A program made the position numbers and the translations under genes. A stretch of DNA of 64,000 nucleotides from SIG710 sp045604985 (GTDB lineage: Bacteria; Bacillota; Clostridia; Oscillospirales; CAG-272): positions 1-64,000 of the forward strand of contig JAZUPD010000018.1 of NCBI GenBank assembly GCA_045604985.1, in the 5' to 3' direction. Shown here piece by piece: positions 52,623-61,180 of the stretch (position 1 is the first letter of the stretch; each line of letters starts with the position of its first letter). The notes below the pieces were generated by a model. It had not been told where the DNA came from. It saw only the letters and a program-made list of their open reading frames with translations, and ran no database searches.

Positions 52623-53930
52623 ATGACTTATAACAAGAAAACCATCGAAGACATCGACGTAGCCGGCAAAACTTGCCTTGTACGCTGCGACTTCAATGTT
52701 CCTATGAAGGACGGCAAGATCACAAGTGACAAGAGAATTGTTGGCGCACTTCCCACCATCAAATACCTCATGGACAAGGGTGCAAAGGTAATCCTCTGTT
52801 CTCACATGGGTAAACCGCATAATATTTTCACAGAGGGCTTTGGTCTCACGAAGAAGGAAAAGAAGGCGGTTGCTGCGCTTCCCGAGGCAGAGCAGCCTGC
52901 TGCAAAGGCTGCTTACCTTGAAAAGGCTTTGGGCGATAAGAAAAAGCTTACTCTTAAGCCCGTTGCAGACAGACTTAATGAGGATCTCGGCGGAAAGGTT
53001 GCTTTTGCTGAGGATATCATAGGCCCCGATGCAAAGGCAAAGGTTGCAGCTCTTAAGTGCGGCGAGGCTGTGCTTATCGAAAACGTTCGTTTTGATGCAA
53101 GAGAAGAAAAGAATGATCCCGAATTTGCAAAGGAGCTGGCTTCTATGGCTGATATCTTTGTAAATGACGCTTTCGGTACTGCTCACAGAGCTCATGCAAC
53201 AACAGCAGGCGTTGCTGACTATCTCCCTGCAGTTTGCGGTTACCTTATCCAGAAGGAGATCGGCATCATGGGTAAGGCTCTTGAGAATCCCGAGAGACCA
53301 TTCGTTGCTATTCTCGGCGGCGCAAAGGTTTCCGATAAGCTCAACGTTATCAACAACCTTCTCACAAAGGTTGTTACACTCATCAACGGCGGAGGGATGG
53401 CTTATACGTTCCTCGCTGCAAAGGGCTATGGTGTTGGTAATTCTCTTCTTGATTCCGAGAAGATCGATTACTGCAAGGATATGATGGCAAAGGCAGAGGA
53501 AAAGGGCGTTAAGCTTCTTCTTCCTATTGACACAGTCGTTGCTGCTTCCTTCCCCAACCCCATCGACGCTCCCGTTGACGTTAAGACAGTTCCTTCAAAC
53601 GAGATCCCTGCAGATATGGAAGGTCTCGACATCGGTGAAAAGACAGTGGCTCTCTTCTCCGAGGCAGTAAAGGCTGCAAAGACCGTTGTTTGGAACGGTC
53701 CTATGGGCGTTTTCGAAAACCCCACTCTCTCAAAGGGTACAAATGCAGTTGCTTCAGCTCTTGCTGATTCCGATGCTATCTCCATCGTTGGCGGTGGTGA
53801 CAGTGCGGCGGCTTGCGAGCAGCTCGGCTATGCAGACAGAATCACTCATATTTCCACAGGCGGCGGAGCTTCTCTCGAATTCCTCGAGGGCAAGGATCTT
53901 CCCGGTATCAGCTGCCTCGAAAGCAAATAA
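52623..53930 (+). CDS. pgk: Phosphoglycerate kinase with a lobe insertion
   Basis: 435 residues against about 395 usual. It makes ATP from 1,3-bisphosphoglycerate in glycolysis. N-terminal LVRCDFNVPMKDGKI near residue 19 binds substrate. KVILCSHMGKPHN is followed by an insertion (about residues 65-100, rich in Lys, Ala and Glu) before LKPVADRL. C-terminal ILGGAKVSDKLNVINNLL, WNGPMGVFENP and SIVGGGDSAAACEQ match the nucleotide lobe. gaaaggcgg precedes the ATG. Followed by tpiA. Confidence 0.95.
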   Translation: MTYNKKTIEDIDVAGKTCLVRCDFNVPMKDGKITSDKRIVGALPTIKYLMDKGAKVILCSHMGKPHNIFTEGFGLTKKEKKAVAALPEAEQPAAKAAYLEKALGDKKKLTLKPVADRLNEDLGGKVAFAEDIIGPDAKAKVAALKCGEAVLIENVRFDAREEKNDPEFAKELASMADIFVNDAFGTAHRAHATTAGVADYLPAVCGYLIQKEIGIMGKALENPERPFVAILGGAKVSDKLNVINNLLTKVVTLINGGGMAYTFLAAKGYGVGNSLLDSEKIDYCKDMMAKAEEKGVKLLLPIDTVVAASFPNPIDAPVDVKTVPSNEIPADMEGLDIGEKTVALFSEAVKAAKTVVWNGPMGVFENPTLSKGTNAVASALADSDAISIVGGGDSAAACEQLGYADRITHISTGGGASLEFLEGKDLPGISCLESK

Positions 53931-53937
53931 ATAATTA

Positions 53938-53963
53938 CGGGGGGCTTTTGAAAAGGCCCCCCG
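53938..53963 (+). terminator. GC-rich hairpin between pgk and tpiA
   Basis: cggggggc (53938-53945) and ccccccg (53957-53963) pair, with ttttgaaaa inside and one unpaired G. No U-tract follows. It may weaken readthrough or mark a processing point in the pgk-tpiA mRNA. Confidence 0.55.
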
Positions 53964-54041
53964 AACCCCGCAAAACTTTCAAAAAGGGGCTTGGCTATTG
54001 CTTAAGTCCTCACATTAAATTTAATTAAGGATGTTTTTAAT

Positions 54042-54809
54042 ATGAATAACGCTAAGAGACGTACAGTTATCGCAGGTAACTGGAAGATGAATTTTACTCC
54101 CGACGAGGCAAAGGCTTTCATCGAGGAGATCAAGCCCATGGTGGCTGGCAAGGACGCTTGTGACATAGTTTTCTGCGCTCCTTACGTTGATATTTATGCG
54201 GCAATGGAGGCGGCAAAGGGCTCTAACATCAAGATCGGTGCCGAGAACGTACATTTTGCAGAAAAAGGTGCATACACCGGCGAGGTTTCCGCAAAGATGC
54301 TCACAAGCATGGGTGTTGAATACGTAATTATCGGTCATAGCGAGAGAAGACAGTATTTCGGTGAGACGGACGAAACTGTAAATCTCCGCACAAAGGCGGC
54401 TCTTGCTGCTGGCATGAAGGTTATCCTCTGCCTTGGCGAGGTTAAGGACGAGAGACTTAACGGCATCACAAATGAAGTTGTTGCCATGCAGACGAAGCTC
54501 GATCTTAAGGATGTTACGGCAGAAGAACTGAAAAATGTTATCATCGCTTATGAGCCTGTTTGGGCAATCGGAACAGGTCTCACAGCAACTCCTGAGCAGG
54601 CAGACGAGACCTGCGGAGTTATCAGAGCAACTATCGCAGAGCTTTATGGTGCAGATGCGGCTGAGGCTATCACAATTCAGTATGGAGGCTCTATGAACGA
54701 TGCAAATGCGGCAGAGCTTCTTTCAAAGGTAAATGTTGACGGCGGTCTTATCGGAGGCGCATCCCTCGTTGCTTCCAAGTTCACCGCAATCGTTGATGCG
54801 GCTCAGTAA
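54042..54809 (+). CDS. tpiA: Triosephosphate isomerase
   Basis: 255 residues, standard. VIAGNWKMNFTPDEA near residue 8 holds the substrate Asn and Lys. IIGHSERRQYFGETDE near 97 has the catalytic His, AYEPVWAIGTG near 170 has the catalytic Glu and the start of the mobile loop, and IQYGGSMNDANA near 214 follows. It follows pgk after 111 bp, with a GC-rich hairpin between them. Confidence 0.97.
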   Translation: MNNAKRRTVIAGNWKMNFTPDEAKAFIEEIKPMVAGKDACDIVFCAPYVDIYAAMEAAKGSNIKIGAENVHFAEKGAYTGEVSAKMLTSMGVEYVIIGHSERRQYFGETDETVNLRTKAALAAGMKVILCLGEVKDERLNGITNEVVAMQTKLDLKDVTAEELKNVIIAYEPVWAIGTGLTATPEQADETCGVIRATIAELYGADAAEAITIQYGGSMNDANAAELLSKVNVDGGLIGGASLVASKFTAIVDAAQ

Positions 54810-54822
54810 TTTTTTCACGTTT

Positions 54823-54857
54823 AAAAGCCAAGGATTTATACTCCTTGGCTTTTTTTG
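54823..54857 (+). terminator. Terminator after tpiA
   Basis: aaaagccaagga (54823-54834) and tccttggctttt (54842-54853) pair perfectly, T-run continues. Confidence 0.92.
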
Positions 54858-54916
54858 TAAGATGTTAAATAAGAATTTTAGTAAATCCATAAATTCCTGT
54901 TTGATGAAATAAAACA

Positions 54917-54944
54917 AAAAACCAAGTATTTCACCTTGGTTTTT
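54917..54944. terminator. Second, bidirectional-type terminator
   Basis: aaaaaccaag (54917-54926) and cttggttttt (54935-54944) pair perfectly. It isolates tpiA from the structured RNA. Confidence 0.75.
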
Positions 54945-55011
54945 CGCTAAAATTATTTAATTTAAAATTATCTACAAAATAAATTATCAGTTTCGCAAGA
55001 TTCTCTTAAAT

Positions 55012-55237
55012 AAGATCCCGCCGAGCCGTGTAAAGAGGAATTTGAAAACCCTGCGTAGCAAGGTGGTGTCCTCTCCGCTTCTTTTACTGCTTCCAACGTC
55101 CATAACCGAGCCGAGACAAGTCAATCGTTGCACGGCATGGGAGGCCTGCAATCCAAAGCGGAAGTTTATCCGGACTCCAATTTCAAATTGTGGGTCTCAA
55201 TTGCCCCAATATCACGAACTAAGCAGGTAGCTTTTTT
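55012..55237 (+). ncRNA. Structured non-coding RNA with pseudoknot, possibly raiA class
   Basis: No gene occupies 54945-55266, yet the plus strand shows dense complementarity. A long-range stem pairs TCCC (55016-55019) with GGGA (55139-55142) and GCCGTG (55025-55030) with CACGGC (55131-55136). An inner hairpin pairs AGAGGA (55034-55039) with TCCTCT (55069-55074). A 3' domain is closed by CCTGC (55145-55149) and GCAGG (55223-55227), with hairpin GACTCCAATTT/AAATTGTGGGTC (55173-55196). TCCGCTT (55074-55080) can pair with AAGCGGA (55156-55162), crossing the long-range stem; its first base is shared with the inner hairpin. A T-run ends it at 55231-55237. The layout is not the single rod of 6S RNA; raiA RNA of Firmicutes is my best guess, from memory only. 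Confidence 0.7.
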
Positions 55238-55266
55238 CAAGGATAGTATGTGCAGAGCCACAAAAA

Positions 55267-55593
55267 TTATGCGTCGTAATCTACCTCTCCAAAAAATGCG
55301 TCGTCGAAGAAATCTGCTATCTTGTCGAACTCCTCGTCATCTTCGATGGAGGTAAGGATCTCCTCGCCGTTCTCATCGGTGGTAATTTCAAGGATATCAT
55401 ATTCGATCATCTGATCCTCGCCCTTTTTTGCAGGAGCAGTATCAACCGGTGTGATAGCCTTATACTGTTTGCCTTCAAATTCAAAGGAAGCAAGAAGCTC
55501 AACCTCAAATTCGTTGCCTTCTTCGTCTGTGAGAGTATAGGTTTCGGGAAGCTCCTCTGCCATTTCTTCAATTTTTTTCTTATTATCTGCCAT
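55267..55593 (-). CDS. DUF1292 family protein
   Basis: 108 residues. The central TYTLTDEEGNEFEVELLASF with EGKQYKAITPVD is the DUF1292 core (YrzB-like). It is strongly acidic throughout, with an Asp/Glu/Phe-rich C-terminus. Function unknown. aaaggagatataaaaa precedes the ATG. Usually found near alaS/ruvX; here it stands alone with its own promoter and runs toward the structured RNA. Confidence 0.9.
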   Translation of the reverse strand: MADNKKKIEEMAEELPETYTLTDEEGNEFEVELLASFEFEGKQYKAITPVDTAPAKKGEDQMIEYDILEITTDENGEEILTSIEDDEEFDKIADFFDDAFFGEVDYDA

Positions 55594-55636
55594 TTTTTAT
55601 ATCTCCTTTTGCATAAATGATTTACATACACGCTGT

Positions 55637-55665
55637 ATTATATTATAAAAAAATTACCTTGTCAA
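55637..55665 (-). promoter_or_regulatory. Minus-strand promoter for the DUF1292 gene
   Basis: Minus strand: TTGACA (55665-55660), 17-bp spacer, TATAAT (55642-55637). Confidence 0.9.
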
Positions 55666-55692
55666 GTGCCATCATCAAAAATTTATATAAAT

Positions 55693-56871
55693 TTAAAGAG
55701 TGCTCATTTCCTCGGGGGTGAAATCAAGGACTGCCGAGAGGATATAATTGCTAACGAACATTCCTCTTGACGTAAAGGCGTAACTGTCTCCGATCCTTTT
55801 AACGAATCCGCCCTCTACATATTCCTCAAACAAATGCCCGAATTTGGAATAAAAATCAGTGCCGAAGCGAGCTTTAAATTCATTCATATCAACTCCAGCT
55901 TCAAGTCGCATACGGAGCATGACATATTCATTCATGCTCTCTTTTTTGTCGATGAATCGGCTGTCCTTTATGATCGGAATACCTGCCTCGAGTATTTCAA
56001 GGCCGTTTACATATGATTCTGCATTGCGAATAATCGAATATCTTTCGCCTCCGAAATATGAATGAGCCGATGCACCGATGCCGATATATTCATCGCAGTT
56101 CCAATATTTCATATTGTGTCTGGAGTATTTGCCGTCTCTGGAAAAATTGCTCATTTCGTATCTTTCAAAGCCCCTTGCCGAAAGGAAATCCACCGCTTTC
56201 ATATACATATCGTATTCGGTATCGTCGTCGGGAAGAGCTAATGTGTCAAGCGTGGCAAAAAAGGGCGTATTTTCTTCTATTTTGAGACAGTAAAGGGAAA
56301 TATGATCGGGGTCTATCATGGTAACTCCCCGCAGAGTATCAACAAAGGACGAAAGAGTTTGATTCGGAAGTCCGTACATGACGTCAACGCTGATATTATC
56401 AAAGTCGGCTCGTCTTGCGGCATCAAAGGTTGATATAAACTGATTTGCACTGTGTATTCTGCCAAGAGTTCTCAGTTCTCTGTCGTCAAGGCTCTGCATT
56501 CCCAGGCTCAGGCGGTTTACGCCGAGCTTACGCAGAGCTTTCAAATATTTAAGATCCACAGTGCCGGGATTTGCCTCGCTTGTGATCTCTGCATCTTTTG
56601 CTATTCTGAAATTTCTACGCACCGAATCCATTAGCCTTGAAAATTGAGAGATAGGGAGCAGTGACGGTGTTCCGCCTCCGAAATAGACCGTATCAACGAC
56701 GTGACCGCGGCAAGTGTCCGAAATATCCTCCATCTGGAGCATCATTGCCGAAACATAGCTTTCCACCGTTCGCTTATCATCGGGGGTAAAGGAATAGAAA
56801 TCGCAATAATCGCATTTTTTTTCGCAAAACGGGATGTGGAGATAAAGCCCAAGGTTTTTCTTCTCTTTCAT
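55693..56871 (-). CDS. hemW: Radical SAM protein HemW (coproporphyrinogen oxidase-like)
   Basis: 392 residues. Radical SAM motif LYLHIPFCEKKCDYCDF near residue 8 (CxxxCxxC). VYFGGGTPSLLP near 61, ITSEANPGTVDLKYL near 94, GVNRLSLGMQSLDDRELRTL near 117 and MYGLPNQTLSSF near 166 are HemN/HemW barrel motifs. HemW lacks oxidase activity and acts as a heme chaperone in studied species. The C-terminal wing follows. ATG 56871 follows ggagtttaaaa; a longer frame to 57075 overlaps lepA and is rejected. lepA-hemW order is common. Confidence 0.94.
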   Translation of the reverse strand: MKEKKNLGLYLHIPFCEKKCDYCDFYSFTPDDKRTVESYVSAMMLQMEDISDTCRGHVVDTVYFGGGTPSLLPISQFSRLMDSVRRNFRIAKDAEITSEANPGTVDLKYLKALRKLGVNRLSLGMQSLDDRELRTLGRIHSANQFISTFDAARRADFDNISVDVMYGLPNQTLSSFVDTLRGVTMIDPDHISLYCLKIEENTPFFATLDTLALPDDDTEYDMYMKAVDFLSARGFERYEMSNFSRDGKYSRHNMKYWNCDEYIGIGASAHSYFGGERYSIIRNAESYVNGLEILEAGIPIIKDSRFIDKKESMNEYVMLRMRLEAGVDMNEFKARFGTDFYSKFGHLFEEYVEGGFVKRIGDSYAFTSRGMFVSNYILSAVLDFTPEEMSTL

Positions 56872-56887
56872 TTTTAAACTCCGATTA

Positions 56888-58705
56888 TCAGTTTTCGTCG
56901 TCAAGACGCAGAACAGCCATGAATGCCTCGGGAGAAACCTGCACTGAGCCAAGCTGACGCATTTTTTTCTTACCTTCCTTCTGCTTCTCAAGCAGCTTTT
57001 TCTTTCTTGTGATATCTCCGCCATAGCACTTTGCAAGAACATCCTTGCGAAGTGCCTTGACCGTCTCTCTTGCAATGATCCTTGAGCCTATTGCTGCCTG
57101 AATCGGTATCTCAAAGAGCTGTCTCGGGATATTTTCCTTAAGCTTTTCGGCAATTCTCCTTGCTCTTGCATATGCCTTTTCTTCATGAACGATAAAGGAA
57201 AGGGCGTCCACTATCTCGCCGTTAAGCATAAAGTCAAGCTTGACCAGCTTCGAGGGTGCATATTCGGAAAGCTCGTAGTCAAGGGAGGCATACCCCCTTG
57301 AACGGCTCTTAAGAGCATCGAAAAAGTCATAGATTATCTCGTTCAGAGGCAGATCGTAGTGAAGCTCAACACGCTGCGTGTCAATATATTTCATGTCTAT
57401 GAAAACTCCGCGCCTGTCCTGGCAAAGCTCCATAAGACCGCCAACAAATTCTGTGGGGGTGATTATATTTGCCTTCACCATCGGCTCATAAGCGGTTTCT
57501 ATCTCGTCAACGGTCGGGAAATTCGATGGATTGTCTATCCTTATCTTTTCACCGCCTCGCCTTGTTATCTCATAGATAACGCTGGGGGCGGTTGTGATAA
57601 GGTCAAGATTAAATTCTCTTTCAAGTCGTTCCTCGATTATCTCCATGTGTAAAAGCCCGAGGAAGCCGCAGCGAAATCCAAAGCCGAGAGCGATAGATGT
57701 TTCCGGCTCAAATATCAGTGCCGCATCGTTGAGCTGAAGCTTTTCAAGAGCATCGCGCAGATCGCTGTACTTTGCACCGTCTGCGGGATAGATGCCTGAA
57801 AACACCATGGGGAGAACATTCTTAAATCCCTCGCAGGGCTCGGATGTGGGAGCTTCTGCATGAGTAACCGTGTCGCCGACCTTTGTATCACCGATAAACT
57901 TGATGCTGGCGGTAATATATCCTACCATACCCGCTGAAAGCTCGTCGCATTTGGCAAGACCGAAAGGCTCCATTGTGCCAACCTCGACAACATCAAATTC
58001 AGCACCCGTATTCATCAGTTTTATTCTTTCGCCTGCATGGAGCTTGCCGTCCATAACTCGGACATAGACCACAACGCCAAGATAACTGTCGTAATATGAA
58101 TCGAAGATAAGGCATTTGAGGGGAGCATTTTCATCCCCCTCAGGTGCGGGAATATCGGAAATTATTTTATCGAGAACATCGCCGATATTAAGCCCCGTTT
58201 TTGCCGAAACTGCAGGACATCCGTCAGCGGGAATACCGATAATGTCCGCAATCTCGCCCCTAACGCGCTCGATATCGGCAGAAGGGAGGTCTATCTTGTT
58301 TATAACGGGTACGATCTCAAGATTTGAATCTGCCGCAAGGTATGCATTTGCAAGAGTCTGAGCTTCGATGCCCTGTGTTGCGTCGACCACGAGCAGTGCG
58401 CCGTCGCAGGCGTTGAGGGATCTGGAAACCTCGTAGTTAAAGTCAACATGACCTGGGGTGTCTATGAGGTTCAGCTCATATTTTTCACCGTCCTTTGCGG
58501 TATAATCAAGCTTTACCGCTCGGCTTTTTATGGTTATTCCCCTTTCTTTTTCTAGGTCCATATTGTCAAGAACGCGGTTTTCCATCTCACGCTGTGAAAG
58601 TGTGTCGGTATATTCGAGGATTCTGTCCGCAAGGGTGGATTTTCCGTGGTCGATATGTGCGATAATTGAAAAATTTCTTATGTGCTTTTGCTTTTCACTC
58701 TGCAT
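56888..58705 (-). CDS. lepA: Translation elongation factor 4 (LepA)
   Basis: 605 residues, standard. GTPase motifs: AHIDHGKSTLADRILEYT (G1), G2 Thr in RGITIKS, DTPGHVDF (G3) and NKIDLPSAD (G4). LepA-specific C-terminal domain has FLGLLHMEIIEERLEREF near 345, and YGGDITRKKKLLEKQKEGKK near 570. It acts on stalled or paused ribosomes. Sixth gene of the minus-strand run. Confidence 0.97.
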   Translation of the reverse strand: MQSEKQKHIRNFSIIAHIDHGKSTLADRILEYTDTLSQREMENRVLDNMDLEKERGITIKSRAVKLDYTAKDGEKYELNLIDTPGHVDFNYEVSRSLNACDGALLVVDATQGIEAQTLANAYLAADSNLEIVPVINKIDLPSADIERVRGEIADIIGIPADGCPAVSAKTGLNIGDVLDKIISDIPAPEGDENAPLKCLIFDSYYDSYLGVVVYVRVMDGKLHAGERIKLMNTGAEFDVVEVGTMEPFGLAKCDELSAGMVGYITASIKFIGDTKVGDTVTHAEAPTSEPCEGFKNVLPMVFSGIYPADGAKYSDLRDALEKLQLNDAALIFEPETSIALGFGFRCGFLGLLHMEIIEERLEREFNLDLITTAPSVIYEITRRGGEKIRIDNPSNFPTVDEIETAYEPMVKANIITPTEFVGGLMELCQDRRGVFIDMKYIDTQRVELHYDLPLNEIIYDFFDALKSRSRGYASLDYELSEYAPSKLVKLDFMLNGEIVDALSFIVHEEKAYARARRIAEKLKENIPRQLFEIPIQAAIGSRIIARETVKALRKDVLAKCYGGDITRKKKLLEKQKEGKKKMRQLGSVQVSPEAFMAVLRLDDEN

Positions 58706-58731
58706 AAAACGTTTGATTTCCTTTCAGTGCT

Positions 58732-59463
58732 TTAGTTAAAAAGGTTTTTTACTGCGCTGTTTATTCCGCTTTTATTGAGCGAATAGAGAATTAGCAGAGC
58801 CGTTCCGGCTATGAGAACGACTGTAAAGATTATCATTTTTTTGCTTGAAACCTTCAGCTCAAGTGTCGGGTCACAAAGCTTCAGCTTTTTTAGACTTGGC
58901 AACAGCGCACCAAAGAAAAAGGTCATTATAAACACTTCGAGGGGTAAAAGAAGAAGATTTTTGATGCCCGAAATTACGACATAATAACCATAAGGACCGC
59001 CCGACATCGCAACTCTCCAGACAGAGCCGAGAAGCACATTGACAAAGAGATTTATGGTAAATCTTGCAGCGGCGAGCCTTTCAAAGGAGATCCTTGTACG
59101 GTATAAGAACAGTGCGTAGATAAATGCACCCAGAACTGCTGAAAGAGTATAGCCAAAAAAGAAGGAATAGCCGTTTACGAGCGCTCCCACAACGTCAACT
59201 ATGATGCCGCATGGGATTGCGATAACGGGTCCTGTCAAAAAGGAGCAGAGGAAGATAGAAATGAATGAAAATGAGACCTCCAAAACCCCGGGAATTATCG
59301 GTATCATAAATTTTTCGAGAATAATGGAAACAGCACAGAGCAATGCACAAATTATGAGCGCACGCACATTCTTCATTTCCGAGATTGCCTCTCTCCAATA
59401 TGAGCCTCTGAATGGCAAAGCATAGCTTCTTGATGCAGAATTACTGTTTTTCAAATCGTTCAC
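58732..59463 (-). CDS. Folate-type ECF transporter S component
   Basis: 243 residues with six hydrophobic segments. MKNVRALIICALLCAVSII near residue 30 and EVSFSFISIFLCSFLTGP near 62, then IVDVVGALVNGYSFFFGYTL near 88, match the folate-family ECF S component (FolT-like). It binds the vitamin and docks on a shared EcfAAT module, not present here. Folate supply fits the one-carbon theme of the window, but the link is inference. gagtgaacga region precedes the start; lepA follows after 26 bp. Confidence 0.85.
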   Translation of the reverse strand: MNDLKNSNSASRSYALPFRGSYWREAISEMKNVRALIICALLCAVSIILEKFMIPIIPGVLEVSFSFISIFLCSFLTGPVIAIPCGIIVDVVGALVNGYSFFFGYTLSAVLGAFIYALFLYRTRISFERLAAARFTINLFVNVLLGSVWRVAMSGGPYGYYVVISGIKNLLLLPLEVFIMTFFFGALLPSLKKLKLCDPTLELKVSSKKMIIFTVVLIAGTALLILYSLNKSGINSAVKNLFN

Positions 59464-59473
59464 TCCTATAAAA

Positions 59474-61135
59474 TCAGCTCTCGCTGTCTATTACCATATC
59501 ACAAACAAGATATGAAGCATTTTCCTTTATGAATACGAGAGAAAGAGTTCCCTCATAAAGCTTTTCGTTTCTGTAAAAGCGCAGATGGACGGAATAATCC
59601 ACCTCGCAGTATATAAGGCCGCCGATATCAATGAAATTCTTAGGCTCCAGAAGGTCGATTCGGTAAACGCCTTGATTCACAAATTCAAAGCTGCTCTTTG
59701 ACCTTTGTATCTGCATATATGCCGGGCTTTGAGTCTTCATTTTTGAGATCAGAGCGTTGTAATTCTCCTCGATTCCAACAGCACCGTTTGCAACATAATG
59801 AAAATATGTTTTTGTAAATTCCTCTGCGGCATTTTTTGCGCTTTCGGCTTCGGGTGTTTCCTTGCCGTAAAATTCAGCAGTTATTTCAAGTTCATTTTTC
59901 TTCAGCGAGCAAAGAGGGATCTCCTTACCGTCAATTTCCGCAGATACCGTTGGCTCGTAGATAAGCCCGTATATTTTATAGGTCACGCCTATTGTGTCAT
60001 TCTTATCAAATGCATATTTTTTGACTGCAGTAAGTCCTTCAAATCCGCCGTTTCCAACAAGATATTTTTCCGACACCTTGACTCCGTTTATATAAACTGC
60101 GGCATCTTCTGGGGCGGTTATTCTCACTCTATATCTACTCTCGTCCGAATAGAGATATATATATTCGTTTTTATCCTCCGTTTGTTTTCCCATCAGTTCC
60201 TTGCCATTTGCTGTAACAGATATGTCTGAAGGGCTGTAAAAGCCGTAAACTCTATAGGAAAGAGCCTTTGGCGAGGCATCAACGATCGACTTTTCAAATT
60301 CCGAAAGTGCTGCCGAAAGCACTCCCTGTCGTGCAAGAGAAGGCGATGGGGTAACTCCGTTTATACGAACAGATGCATTTGAGGGAACTGTTAGCAAATA
60401 GCTGTTTCTCTCCTCGGAAAACCAATCGGCTTTTCCGTTTTTTATATGCAGATCTACGTATTCACAGTCCTGAGCCGCAGTAAGCTTCGGCACAAGGCAA
60501 AGATCGTCTATTTTATAAATATTGCATTTTGTACCTTCGGTAACAACGGTTTTTTCGCTGTATTGTACGTTTTTTTCTATAATATATTTCTCTCCTGCCT
60601 CTTTGCCGTTGACAAAAAGGGAAGCACCGGTGGGAATACATACCGTAACAGATGTTAGCTCTATTGCTCCTGGCACCGATTCGGGATAGAGAAAAGCATC
60701 ATCCACCTCAAAAACCGTGATTCCAAATGCGGTTTTTTTGTCTTTTGGGCAAAGGATAAGCTTTCCAATGTCCTTATCGCCGCAAATGAGACGGTAAACG
60801 GGTCTTGCTGATGTATATTCCTTTGCAAGCTTTGCTATATCTATCTTTCCGGAAAGATGCTCTGTATTTGCGATAATAAGCTCCGGAGATTCAAATTCTC
60901 CCATTTCTCCCGCCACTTTTTTCACAAGCGAAGCAAGCACTTCGTCATCAAGTGAGAGTAAAAAATCCTCTGCCGTCTTTTCGGGCAGATTTTTTTCATA
61001 TGTATAAAGAAAAGCACAAAGAATGCTTATAAGAGATGCAAAAACAAGAGCGAGCGATATAGTATAAATGATCATACCCTTGGCAAAGCCCTTTATTCTT
61101 TTTTCCTTTGACTTTCTTTTCTTTGTTTCCTTCAA
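59474..61135 (-). CDS. Membrane-anchored protein with PEGA-like repeats
   Basis: 553 residues. A very basic N-terminus is followed by one helix (about 22-46). The rest is outside the membrane and carries recurring short beta modules, each with a PxxAxVxINGxxxxEKY pattern: PTGASLFVNGKEAGEKYII near 168, PSNASVRINGV near 249 and PEDAAVYINGVKVSEKYLV near 338. This is like PEGA or TcaA modules. The C-terminal 110 residues (FTKTYFHYVANGAVGI onward) look like a small NTF2-like domain. Function unknown. 10 bp before the folT-like gene. Confidence 0.75.
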   Translation of the reverse strand: MKETKKRKSKEKRIKGFAKGMIIYTISLALVFASLISILCAFLYTYEKNLPEKTAEDFLLSLDDEVLASLVKKVAGEMGEFESPELIIANTEHLSGKIDIAKLAKEYTSARPVYRLICGDKDIGKLILCPKDKKTAFGITVFEVDDAFLYPESVPGAIELTSVTVCIPTGASLFVNGKEAGEKYIIEKNVQYSEKTVVTEGTKCNIYKIDDLCLVPKLTAAQDCEYVDLHIKNGKADWFSEERNSYLLTVPSNASVRINGVTPSPSLARQGVLSAALSEFEKSIVDASPKALSYRVYGFYSPSDISVTANGKELMGKQTEDKNEYIYLYSDESRYRVRITAPEDAAVYINGVKVSEKYLVGNGGFEGLTAVKKYAFDKNDTIGVTYKIYGLIYEPTVSAEIDGKEIPLCSLKKNELEITAEFYGKETPEAESAKNAAEEFTKTYFHYVANGAVGIEENYNALISKMKTQSPAYMQIQRSKSSFEFVNQGVYRIDLLEPKNFIDIGGLIYCEVDYSVHLRFYRNEKLYEGTLSLVFIKENASYLVCDMVIDSES

Positions 61136-61180
61136 TTTTTTGACCTTTCGATGCCATTCAGAAAAAACGGCTTTTGTTAT

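Noticed and set aside
55012..55237. 6S RNA reading of the structured region
   Set aside because: The best helices form two domains with a crossing pairing, not one long rod with a central bubble; kept only as an alternative.
56872..57075. N-terminal extension of HemW by 68 residues
   Set aside because: It lies within lepA in another frame and has no family likeness; ATG 56871 has a GGAG site.
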